Below are positions 46,954 to 56,625 of a stretch of DNA of 64,000 nucleotides, piece by piece. The number at the start of each line of letters is the position of its first letter. Position 1 is the first letter of the stretch. A program made the translations under genes and the position numbers. Source of the DNA: Cladobotryum mycophilum (Eukaryota; Ascomycota; Sordariomycetes; Hypocreales; Hypocreaceae); contig JAVFKD010000004.1 of NCBI GenBank assembly GCA_036429605.1, positions 434,001 to 498,000 on the forward strand, in the 5' to 3' direction. Below the pieces are notes generated by a model. That model had not been told where the DNA came from and ran no database searches. It worked only from the letters and a program-made list of their open reading frames with translations.

Positions 46954-48786
46954 TCATGTAGCTCCGGCACCGGCTTCGCCATCAACAATCACGGGCGATA
47001 TCGTCGTGGTGGTTGTTGTCGTCGTCTCCGTTGTCGTCTCCGTTGTTGACGACGATACAATCTCGGGATTATCATCCTTGACAGCTTCGACTAGCTCGTC
47101 CATCCCTCCCACCGTCGTAGGACCGCTCATGCCCTCGGGCGGGAGAGCCCACCTCGGCAGCGGACTTGTATACGACCATGTGCCGTGGGCGTCCTCGTAC
47201 CGCAGGCTGTGCAGCCACAGGGACAGCTCGTGGTGGCCCGGGTCCGAGTAGAGCGGCGTCTGGCACACGTCGCACAGCTCGCCCGTCATCTTCTCGGCCC
47301 TTTTCTTCTCGTACTTGTCCACCATTTCGTCGTGGTAGACGACCGCCTCGGCGACCTCGTCCTTGCCCATGCGCGAGAGCCGTGAGATGACATCCTCGTC
47401 CTTGTTCTCCGAGCCGTCGGCGTCTGCTTGCCCGAGGTTGAAGCCCCAGACGCGCTGGTTGGCGTAGATGGGGTCGTTTTGGATGGGGTGGCCCAAAAAC
47501 TGGAGATGAACTCGCAGCTGGTGCGTTCGCCCAGTTACGGGGAGGCATCGCACGATGGAGTATCCCTTCTTCTTGAGCCAAGGCTTGCCCTGCTCCTCTT
47601 TGGCCTGCTCTTGAGCATCCTTGGAGCTTGGTGACTCATCATCGCCCTGCTGCCTCTTCTCCCCAGCACCCCCGTCCGGTGGTGGATAGTAGGCCAGCCG
47701 CTTAAACACCGTCCGCGCCGTCTTGCCGTTGGCGCGCACCCTGTTGAGCCCCAGCTTGGGCGAGATTTGCAGGATGGGCTGGTCGCAGACCACCTCGCCA
47801 TCGGGGAAGTACCCGACCACGCGGGCAATGTACTCCTTCCTGACGCTGCGCTCCTTGATCTTGTCGACCATGGCCTCGGCGGCTTTGACGTTCTTGGCAA
47901 TAAACATGATGCCACTGGTGAGGCGGTCCAATCGGTTGCACGGATGGGGCACAAAGTGCTGGCCCCTATCGGCCCTCATAATCTCCACTACCGAGTTGAA
48001 GTTGTACCTCCCGGCGGGGTGGACGGGGACGCCGGCGGGCTTGTTGATGACGATGATGCCGTCGTCCTCGTGGATGATGGCGACAGGATCTGCCGTTACG
48101 GGCGGCTCATGCCGGTGCAGCGTGTGCGATATCATGTCTCCGTTGAGCACCACGTAGTCTGGGCCGACCCTCCTGCCGTTGACGTATATCTCACCAGACA
48201 CCATGGAATTCCGATAGTACTCGACGGGCCTGTCGCGAAACTCGGACTCGAAAATGTTCATCAGCGTGCGGCCGCGCCATCGCTCCTTGCAGTACGTGTT
48301 GTAGGTGAAGTGATAGGGTCGGACACGCCGCAGGTCGTCCTCAAAGTAATAGGGCCGCGGCCAGATGTCGCCTACGGGGGTTATGAGTGGCTCGCTGGGG
48401 TCCGGGATACCAGGGTTCTGCCTCTTTTGCGGACGCTTCTTCTTCTTTTCCTGGTGGTGTTGCTGCTGTTTCTGCTGTTTCCCCTGCTGCTGCAGTTGCA
48501 GTTGCTCTCCCTTGGCAGGCTCGGCATCTCCAGTCTGAACCGTGGCAGCCGGCGATACTGCGGGCGAGGCGGCGCAAGTGGATGAGGCTGCAGGAGCATC
48601 GACGGCGACAGCGATAGGGACAGCGACAGTGACAGCGGTGGTGGTGGTGGTGGTGGTGGTGGTGGTGGTATTGATAGTGGTAATGATAGCGGTATTGGTG
48701 GCGGGGGCGACTTCTGGCGTCGCCATTTTGATAAGTCTGCTTAGAATCTTGGCGATTCCTGTTGAGAATCTTGCGCGCTGGAGCAT
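46954..48786 (-). CDS. RluA-family RNA pseudouridine synthase (PUS9/RIB2-like)
   Basis: Single exon, 610 residues. The enzyme turns uridine in RNA, probably tRNA position 32, into pseudouridine. An S4-like segment (GEIYVNGRRVGPDYVV) precedes the catalytic domain, with INKPAGVPVHPAGR, the active-site motif NRLDRLTSG containing the catalytic Asp, and GRTHQLRVHLQFLGHPI. The basic, Leu/Arg-rich first 20 residues (MLQRARFSTGIAKILSRLIK) look like a mitochondrial presequence. A second in-frame ATG at 48726 begins MATPEVAP and would omit it. Between these and the core lie a run of eleven Thr and Gln/Lys-rich low complexity. A C-terminal extension after ~500 residues contains CDVCQTPLYSDPGHHELSLWLHSLRY, known from fungal Rib2/Pus9 relatives. 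A second Thr run lies near the end. Confidence 0.87.
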   Translation of the reverse strand: MLQRARFSTGIAKILSRLIKMATPEVAPATNTAIITTINTTTTTTTTTTTAVTVAVPIAVAVDAPAASSTCAASPAVSPAATVQTGDAEPAKGEQLQLQQQGKQQKQQQHHQEKKKKRPQKRQNPGIPDPSEPLITPVGDIWPRPYYFEDDLRRVRPYHFTYNTYCKERWRGRTLMNIFESEFRDRPVEYYRNSMVSGEIYVNGRRVGPDYVVLNGDMISHTLHRHEPPVTADPVAIIHEDDGIIVINKPAGVPVHPAGRYNFNSVVEIMRADRGQHFVPHPCNRLDRLTSGIMFIAKNVKAAEAMVDKIKERSVRKEYIARVVGYFPDGEVVCDQPILQISPKLGLNRVRANGKTARTVFKRLAYYPPPDGGAGEKRQQGDDESPSSKDAQEQAKEEQGKPWLKKKGYSIVRCLPVTGRTHQLRVHLQFLGHPIQNDPIYANQRVWGFNLGQADADGSENKDEDVISRLSRMGKDEVAEAVVYHDEMVDKYEKKRAEKMTGELCDVCQTPLYSDPGHHELSLWLHSLRYEDAHGTWSYTSPLPRWALPPEGMSGPTTVGGMDELVEAVKDDNPEIVSSSTTETTTETTTTTTTTISPVIVDGEAGAGAT

Positions 48787-49414
48787 TCAGATATGTCTCT
48801 TTTTTCTTCTTCCAGCGTCCAATCAAAATCATTCCGACCCTTGCAACAGCCTCGTCTTTTTCTCTCTCTCTCTCAGCCAACCCTATCAAACGTCCTTGGC
48901 ATGGGCATAAAATGCAATGCAATGCAAATGCAGCAGCAGCAGCAGTCTGTATCTGTATCTGTGTCATGCCAGGACGCACAAAAAACGAGGGGCAATTTAG
49001 GAAAATTAGGCGGTCAAACGTGGCAGAAAATACCAAGTACCCCCCGGATAGCGGGGAATCTAATGGTGCCGTGTACTAACCAAAGTACTCCGTACTCTCC
49101 GATCATCAAAAAAAGAAAGAAAGGGGAAAAGACTACCCTAGAGCTCAACACATATCTAAACGCGGTAATCCGCAACAACGCGCTCTGACCTCGGCATTCA
49201 AGATTCCAAGATCCACATCATTTATCCCTCCCGTCCTACCCCCATCCCCGTCAAAGTCAAAGACAACACAGACACAAAAGATCAAGGACACGGAATGCAT
49301 CTATAACTCTCCTTCTTTAGAAACGGGCCTAAAATTCTAGCTTATACAAACTTTATTTCTCTTGCCACTGATTATCAATACATCATCACCCCCCCCCCCT
49401 TACACTCTTCAACA
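48787..49414. promoter_or_regulatory. Divergent promoter, pseudouridine synthase / thioesterase
   Basis: 628 bases between divergent start codons. It has a (CT)n run near 48863-48875, a CAG repeat near 48931, and a C10 run at about 49389-49399 only 15 bases before the thioesterase start. No gene is seen. Confidence 0.4.
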
Positions 49415-50396
49415 ATGACGGCTGCAGACCTCAAGACGCGCCAGCGCCAAGACTACCCTTATATGCTTGAATACCGAACAAGATGGTAAGCTTTTTCTTT
49501 TCTTTTCTTTTCTTTTCCTTTCTTTCTTTTTGTTTGTATCTTGCTCTTTTCCCAAGGTTCTCAATTCCCACCCCCCCCCCCTTGCCTCCTCGCCCCTCAC
49601 CGGTTTCCTTGATGTCCCGCGGATGCATCTACCATTTGCAGTAATTTGCACCTCCTCAATGTTGAACCATCTCCTCGGCTATTGAGATGCCGGATGTTGC
49701 GTCTTCCCGGTGGCTGAGCTCCTCTCGCCGGACCAGTCCAGACCCCGGTGGATCATCTTACCGCCAAGCGAAAGAGGCGATAGGATATTCAGGAACCAAT
49801 AGTTGATGACAATTCGTCACAGGAACGACAATGACATGTATGACCACATGAACAATTCTGTATACAACTTCCTGTAAGTAAGCTCATCACGGAGTCTCCA
49901 TCCATCCTCCCCTGATTCTCACTATACCCCTCCTCCTCCTCCTCGTCCTCCTTTACCTGCCTTCACCCCGTTGCTTACCCCGTTGCATCTTCATCTGACT
50001 GCTTGCTTTTTTAAATTACATGGCTGATCATTGATCCAATCGTAGATTTGATTCGGTAGTCAACGACTATCTCATGAAGCATGCCGGCATCCACCCCCTA
50101 CCTCTGACCAGTATGGCTTGGCTGTGCATTCCCATACGGATTTTATTGCATCCATTGCCTACCCTGCCGTTGCGGAGGTCGGAGTTCGGGTCGTCAAGCT
50201 AGGCACGTCGAGTGTTACGTACGAGGTGGCCCTCTTTGAAAAGGGTATGGATGAAGTCAAGGCTGTGGGCGAGTTTGTCCATGTCTTTGTCAATCGGGCG
50301 ACCAACAGGCCTGTCAAGGATGGCGGGAATACGCAGTGGAGGGCAGCACTGGAGAAGATCAACCTTGGGCCGGTTAAGCCCAAGAGCAAGCTGTAG
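49415..50396 (+). CDS. Hotdog-fold thioesterase (4HBT/YbgC type) (one base missing)
   Basis: Exons 49415-49485, 49823-49873 and 50046-50396. The introns are 337 and 172 bases, long for this window. The small domain should hydrolyse acyl-CoA thioesters. Visible motifs are the 4HBT signature TRWNDNDMYDHMNNSVY spanning exons 1-2 with the catalytic-type Asp, then FDSVVNDYLMKHAGIHP, VHSHTDFIASIAYPAVAEVG and GEFVHVFVNR. The frame breaks in exon 3 after HAGIHP. One extra C in the C5 run at 50094-50098 gives HPPTSDQYGLAVHSH, 157 residues and an exon sum of 474. No targeting signal is evident. Confidence 0.82.
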
Positions 50397-50521
50397 ACAC
50401 ATGGTTTGACCGACTGACTGGTTGATTGATTGACTGGCTGATATGTGTCTTTGTTCGTTTTCGTTCTTGCTATAGATGCTACCCTTTTTGACGGCTTAGT
50501 TACAGTTGTTCCATAAAACTT

Positions 50522-51661
50522 TTATACAAACTGATATTTCTGTGATGATCCATTCTGCTCGCCGCTTCGGAATATCTTTTCCAAAAACTCTAAATCATCC
50601 AGGGCCTGCTCTGGTGACTGTAGAGGATTCGGCTTGCCATCGACTAGACTCTGTGCCCAAGCTGCCACCTCCTCGCTTACGCCCATCGTTCTATTAAACT
50701 CCTTGAAAACGGCTTCGCCTCCTCGGGGCGTGACTGTGACGGTCTCACCGGATACTTTAACGGTGCCATTTTCGTATCCAAAGTCCCACTCAAAGGCCGA
50801 GAGCAGGGTTCCGGCAGAGTATTGGAACACGCCTGTCCCACCACCTTGGGTCTTGATAATGGCCGTGATGGAATCAATGGGCGGCAGGTGCTCCTCGACT
50901 TGGTGCGAGAATGCTTGGACCGTATCGGGCTTGTTTGCCTCGCTGCCGGTCAACAGGAGCCTCGCGCCGGCGACATAGTGAACACCCCCATCGAGCAGGA
51001 AGCCGCCCTGATGCTCGGGCTTCTTTCGCCATTCCGTTTGGTAGTATTTGTTGGTCTCTGCATCAACGCGGAACATGACTCTGACGGAGAAGTGGTTGAC
51101 CTTGCCGAATTTCCTTGCCTCCTCGGCAGCGTATGTGAAGCTGGGATAGAAGCGGAAGTTTTCCGCCACGGCAAAAGTGGCGCCGTTTTGACCAGAGATG
51201 CGGTGGTAGTCATCTATGAGGGCCTTTGCCGTCTCGACGTCCTTTGCGATGGGCTTCTCTGCCAAGACATGCTTGCCCGCGTCGAGAGCGTCCCGGATGA
51301 ACTTTGGCTGGGCAGTGATGGGCAGGGCGATGATGACGGCGGAGATGTCCTCCCGCTGGAGTAGGTCCTGGTACGACTTGTCAGAGTCAGATGAGTAGAG
51401 GTCCGGTTTGACGTTGTCCTTGGTGATGAGGTCGGCGGTCTCCTGGGCCGATTTGAGGGATCTGGAGTAGATGGCCTTGATGGATAGCTGATCCGACTTT
51501 AACACGGCGGGCTAGGGATGAGAAATTAGCATAGAAACTGAAGATGGTGATGGGAAATTGGCACTGAGACTGGCGATGATGATTCAACGTACGAGATGTT
51601 GAGTCTTGACAAATATGCCACCTCCAATGATGGCGACGCCGACGGGAGCAGTCAATGCCAT
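50522..51661 (-). CDS. Gfo/Idh/MocA-family NAD(P)-dependent oxidoreductase
   Basis: Exons 51661-51593 and 51511-50522, intron 81 bases GT-AG; 352 residues. The N-terminal Rossmann fold begins VGVAIIGGGIF. The family motif AEKPIA (EKP lysine) is at about residue 120, and GGFLLDGGVHYVAG carries the catalytic-domain Asp/His pair. The C-terminal half is the alpha/beta substrate domain. The family oxidises or reduces sugar-type or dihydrodiol-type substrates, and the substrate here is unknown. No targeting signal is visible. The gene converges with the thioesterase, with the stops 125 bases apart. Confidence 0.9.
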
Positions 51662-52676
51662 GATGAGACAATGTAACGACTATATCCTGCTTTGTGAGGT
51701 ATAATTTGATATACTAAATCTTGATGTTTATGATGAAGTTGACTTGAAGATGTGGAAATGAAGAAAGAAAGAAAAAGTGTTAAGAGGGAGGGGCGCCGAG
51801 ATAACGTCATGCCCCGCACATGATTTTTAACCCTTTTTGTAACATAAATAAGCAGGAACGGGTAGTGATGAGGCCATAGTGGGATGCCGTTTTATGAAGC
51901 AGATGCTTTTTCTAGGAGATGCATGCATTGTTTATTCATTTATGCCTCTACCTACTTTTTAACACTTACTTATTAAACCAAGGGCGGCGAAATGGCAACG
52001 AGTACTGGATGGTTGATGACTGATGGTGCTTCTTTGGATATGGGTGTGGTTTTAAGTGTTTATTGGTGATTTGCTGTCCATCTTTCAAGTGAATAATCAC
52101 ATTGACTGTGACTGTGACACCATGTAATAAATATACTCTTGTATTTTACCATCAAATCATTGCAAATCCCTGATTTTAGTTAACAGTGGGTAAGCTGTAT
52201 CATAATACTGTTGAATGCAGCTAAAAAAAAGTCATATTTGTCCAAGTTACGAGTTACACAGGACCAGAGATTGTCAGAAACCAAACAACAAAGCAAAAAG
52301 TTCTCATTGAGAGTCGTTATCTAATTCATATAGTCATCAAATCGTAACCATTGTTACACTTTTTATGCTTTTGATGGAACAAGAGAGGAAGAGAGAAAGA
52401 GAGAAGAAGAAGGAGAAGAAAACGGAGATGAAGGAGAAGAAGGAAGAAAAAAGAAGAAAAAGAAAGTCGTCGTTGTCGTTGTTGTTGTTGTTGTTGTTGT
52501 TGTCAATGTGCAGTTCCATCCCATCCATTCATGTCGAGCCCTTTTTCCAATGGCGTAGACTATTCCCCAGAATATAATCAAACAAATCAATCCAAGCCGT
52601 AGCAAATACAATGCAAAAAAAGTCCATCATCATCCTCATCACGGTGTTCAAAGATGCCAAGAAGGATAAAATTCAT
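51662..52676. promoter_or_regulatory. Upstream region of the Gfo/Idh/MocA oxidoreductase
   Basis: No supported gene. A (TTG)n run near 52471-52503 and A/G-rich stretches near 52380-52460 create artificial Thr- or Lys-rich frames. Confidence 0.35.
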
Positions 52677-53043
52677 TCATGCCTGCTCCTCAAATCGATA
52701 CAGCTGCTCAACCCACAGCCTCCTCGCGCCATCGCCCATCCGTCGTTCCCACCGCGTCTCCGTCTCCCCATCGGTATCGGTGTCGATATCGACGACGACG
52801 ACGACAGCGGCGGGAGGAGGAGCAGGGGGAACAGACGTGACCGTAGCAGCAGCAGCAGCAGCAGCAGCAGAAGTAGTGATTGCTCGTGATAGAATCAATG
52901 CTCGCTTCGAAGTTGTGCGTGGGACAATGACGTGGCGGGTGATTCGATGAGAGGGGCCAGAAGCAGAAGCGGATAGCCTGAGGCGACGGCGGGGTGTTGG
53001 TGTTGGTGTTGAAGGGGTGGTGGTGGCCATTGATGGAGCCATT
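52677..53043 (-). CDS. Possible small protein of unknown function
   Basis: An ATG at 53043 opens 121 residues to TGA 52677-52679. The N-terminal half is basic and Ser/Thr/Pro-rich without acidic residues (RRRLRLSASASGPSHRITRH). It has an Ala run (CAG-type repeat at about 52846-52870) and an Asp/Thr run. It ends with a charged helix, ERRMGDGARRLWVEQLYRF. The less repetitive parts look protein-like and the N-terminus could be mitochondrial targeting. Simple repeats in the DNA can create such a frame by chance, and I recognise no family. Confidence 0.3.
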
Positions 53044-54792
53044 CTGAGTGATTGTCTGTCTGTCTGTTGAATGCAATAGCAGGGAAGTTGATTGTGATAT
53101 TGCAAATGCAGCGAGAGCTGATAAGACGGATAGCAGTGCAATTGCAAATTAAATGTAAAGAAACAACCTTCAACTGCTAGCTATTTGTTTTGGTCGCTAG
53201 TAATCTTTGCTCTGCTCTGTGTGTGTATATGTGTGTGTGACAATTGGGCGTTGATGCCAATCGTCGTCAGGCTGCAATGCAGTGAAGTGGCACTGAATTG
53301 TTTCCTTGATATAGATGGATGGATGGATGGATTGCTTTGTCTCACTCGCCCAGGGCAGGGAGCATAACAACACACACACAACACACAAACACTCAATGGA
53401 TTTGCAGAGGGGGTTGTAGGTAGTGATTTCAAGCTGTCGATTCCCAAGATTTGAATCGAATGGAGAGAAAAATAAATAAACAAGTTGAATAAGAGAGGAG
53501 ATGCAAAATAATAATGGATGAATGCGAGGGAGAGAAAATAATGGATAGAAAAGCAATGGAGGACGGACATGAGTGGCTATAATAGTAATAATAATAATAG
53601 GTCTTTAGCTTCCATGGTGCTCCCTCAGTGGGTGATTTACAGCGGCCATCAACTGGACCAACCGACCCAATGCAGCTAAAGAATTGGCACCAAGACTAAG
53701 GTACCCAATGATAAAAATGCACATAGCCAACCCATCCAACCAACCCCAACCTCCTCATGCTCCTCTCCTCTACTACTAGACTTGCATACCAAGACAAAGA
53801 CGTCTTCTTGTCCCACCGCTAGATTGTCCAACCAGGATAGCCTAGATTCAACGTAGCCTTGGTAATTGGAAGTCTTTCTCTTCTTGATAGTAGCAGTAGT
53901 CCTCCGTCGCATCCCATTGATGAATAGCTTCAACCTCTGATATAGACCCATCCATGCCTCACTCATGATAGAGGAAGAAGAGAAGAGAAGAGAGAGAAAA
54001 AAGAAAAGAAGAAAAAAAAACTTCACCGCTCCATCATATCCAACAACATCATTGGTCCAAATTCCAAAACTTTTCCCCTCCTCCTTCGTCCCATCCAGAA
54101 AACAACCCCAAGAAATTGGGGGCCATAAAACGTGGCACCTGCAAGACAGCCTCCTCCATCTCCTTGCATCTCTCTTCCAAGCCTAGAATCGCCTCGAAAA
54201 GCTCCGGCCATTGTTAAAACATCCTGGCCCAATTTTCTACCAACAAGCAGTCTATTTACCTTTTTCTGTGTGGCGTCCGATTCTGCAGAAGCCGCGCATC
54301 CATATCACAAGCCCAAGCCCATCACAAGCAAGACCCATCCATCTTATTTTAATCTCAACTTCATTCGGCTTGTGTTGCCGTCGCTTAACCCCAGTTGCCA
54401 CCAAATCTCCCTCATTTTGCTTGCTCGCTTGCCTGCCTGTTTGTTTGTTTGTCTCATTTCATGTTATTTCACATCATTATCCTTTACGTACAAGTACATC
54501 ATCTCCAATATCTTTGACTCTCGGCTATAGTTGCATCTCATCACATCACATTGGTCGTATTCATCGCATCTGTTCCTCATCCAACCATCATCACCATCGT
54601 TTCACCATCTCGCATACCAAAGCTGAACATTGCTGAAACGTTAGTATACAACTTTATTTGAGCTTCACCTCAAATCCCCTTCAGCGGACCAATCCAGCAT
54701 CTTTAACAAAAGCTTGGTCTTCATTCATTCAAGGATCTTTGTCATCCATCCAATTTGGTCTCGTCTACAACCACTACCACCATCGCATCTGC
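53044..54792. other. Spacer without supported genes
   Basis: 1.75 kb with GGAT repeats near 53316-53332, AC/GT-rich tracts near 53216-53240 and 53371-53390, and C/T-rich stretches towards 54.7 kb. Frames at 53676-54026 (minus) and 54132-54636 (plus) lack family features. Confidence 0.35.
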
Positions 54793-56251
54793 TCACGAGT
54801 CCGTCTCTTCTAGCTCCGCATTTGTGAATCCGTGCCACTTGTGAAACACGTTCCCTGGGTCATACTTCTTCTTCAGCTCCCGCAGCCTTCCCAAGTTTCC
54901 ACCAAAGGCATCCATAGGCGATACCCCGTCCGGCTCCGTGTTGACATACCTTCCCACAGGCCCGTCTGGGCTCGTCTGCGTGTATCCATTCGCCTTGCGA
55001 AAGTAGTCGCACCAGTATCGGTTGAACGTCCGGACCTCCCCATCCAGCGACCCATCCATCCATCCGAGAACAGGTACAATGTCGTAATAGTCTCCCCGGT
55101 TGGCATAGGCCATTGCACTGTTGGAAACCTCGCGTATCCGGTGCGTTGGGAAAATCTCAATCGAAATGGCAGATAGCTCCATGTCGGGTCGCTTATCGCA
55201 GAACCCCCAGAACATTTCACCCGCCTCCTTAAACACCTCAGCCTTGAGAGGCATCTGTAGATTGCTCGATCCCGTCAGACGTCTGCGCCCGTGCGCAAAC
55301 ACCCCGTTGAAGAGCGAGTTCACCTTGGCCACCGTCATGGCACCAGTGTTGTTGAAAACCTGCTCCATCTCAAACAGGACGCTGAAATATTTCTTGCCAT
55401 CTTCCTCGCTTCCCTGGAAGAATGGTATCACCATCAGAGCCCTGGATGCGTCCGGCGCATAACCAAGACTCAGCGCCATGCAATGACCCTCTCGATTGTC
55501 TCGGTCATGGAACTCGTTGACAAACGCCACCAGCTGCTCCAGCTTGTCGGGCGTGAAGCCAATGGCTCCACCCCATATCAGGCCTTGCTTGTGCACCCGA
55601 TTGGTAAACCTGGTGACGACGCCAAACTGCTGTCCCGCACCACGTAGAGCCCAAAACAGGTCCTTGTTTTCGCTATCCGATGTCTCGACAATCGAACCAT
55701 CGGCGAGGACAACTTCCATGGAAATAATATTGTCAACCGTCAATCCATGTCGTGATGTGAGATATCCGTGTCCGCCACCGAGGGACAGCCCACCCACGCC
55801 AGTGTGATTGACAATACCGCCCACTGTAGCTAGGTCATACTTTTCTAGCGCCCCGTCGACGTCCGCCCAGAGGCAACCACCGCCGAAAGACACCTTCATG
55901 CCTTCAACGTCGACGTCTACATTGCGCATCTTGCTGAGGTCGATAACCATGCCCTCTGATGAAGAACTTCCGCTCGACGCATGTGTGCCGCAGGCGACAG
56001 TCAGGGGCAGCTTGCTAGCGACCGCGAATCGGATGGCAACAGCCACCTCACTAGCACTCGTAGGCCTGACCACGACTGTCTAATCCGACGTCAGTTTTTA
56101 TACTGTCGCTCGCTCGATTCGTGCAGCAACATACCGCTTCCTTTTCGCACGCAGCACTCCATCTTTTTAGACTGGCTTCATATCCCTCATCACCCGGCGC
56201 CAATACGTCTACCCCAGCCAAATCTTGCCTTAGTTGCTGTAAGTCGGGCAT
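54793..56251 (-). CDS. FAD-linked oxidoreductase (berberine-bridge-enzyme type)
   Basis: Exons 56251-56135 and 56079-54793, intron 55 bases GT-AG; 467 residues. The FAD-binding half has VVVRPTSASEVAVAIRFA, CGTHASSGSSSSEG (the His of the flavin-attachment loop) and GGLSLGGGHGYLTSRHGLTVDNI. The C-terminal BBE segment ends RELKKKYDPGNVFHKW. Enzymes of this type oxidise alcohols, sugars or secondary-metabolite intermediates with O2. No signal peptide is seen, so it is probably intracellular. It lies 374 bases downstream of, and on the same strand as, a Zn2Cys6 regulator, suggesting a possible functional pair. The substrate is unknown. Confidence 0.9.
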
Positions 56252-56625
56252 GTTTTGCAATTGTCGAGACGGATGTGATCCCCGAATGCACAATGTGAGG
56301 CTCTTGTCAAGGTGTGATTGAATATTTTGCACCGCCCTAGTAGAGCTTTCTTATACTTGCACGCCACAGGCCTTCCCCGCCTGCCTATAAGCGCCGCGTT
56401 TTTATACAAGTACAGCCTCGACATGTCAATCGTGAGGGGAAAAGGCGACGAGACAACTCCATACGGCGCCCAATCACTGCCAGCCATAGGTCTTGTTGTA
56501 ACATGTAGGTTGGGTGCACAAGAAAGCTGCCTGCATTAGTCTTGATCCTGATTGAGCAAAGCCTATCAGATGACGCATTTTCGTGGGCCACCTCAATCAA
56601 CCCCCAGTCGCTCGACATGCAAGTT
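56252..56625. promoter_or_regulatory. Promoter of the BBE-type oxidoreductase
   Basis: 374 bases between the regulator stop and the oxidase start. A minus-strand TATAA-like element lies near 56401-56405. No gene is seen. Confidence 0.35.

Noticed and set aside
53676..54026. 116-residue minus-strand frame with hydrophobic ends
   Set aside because: Composition follows low-complexity DNA and no motif is recognisable.
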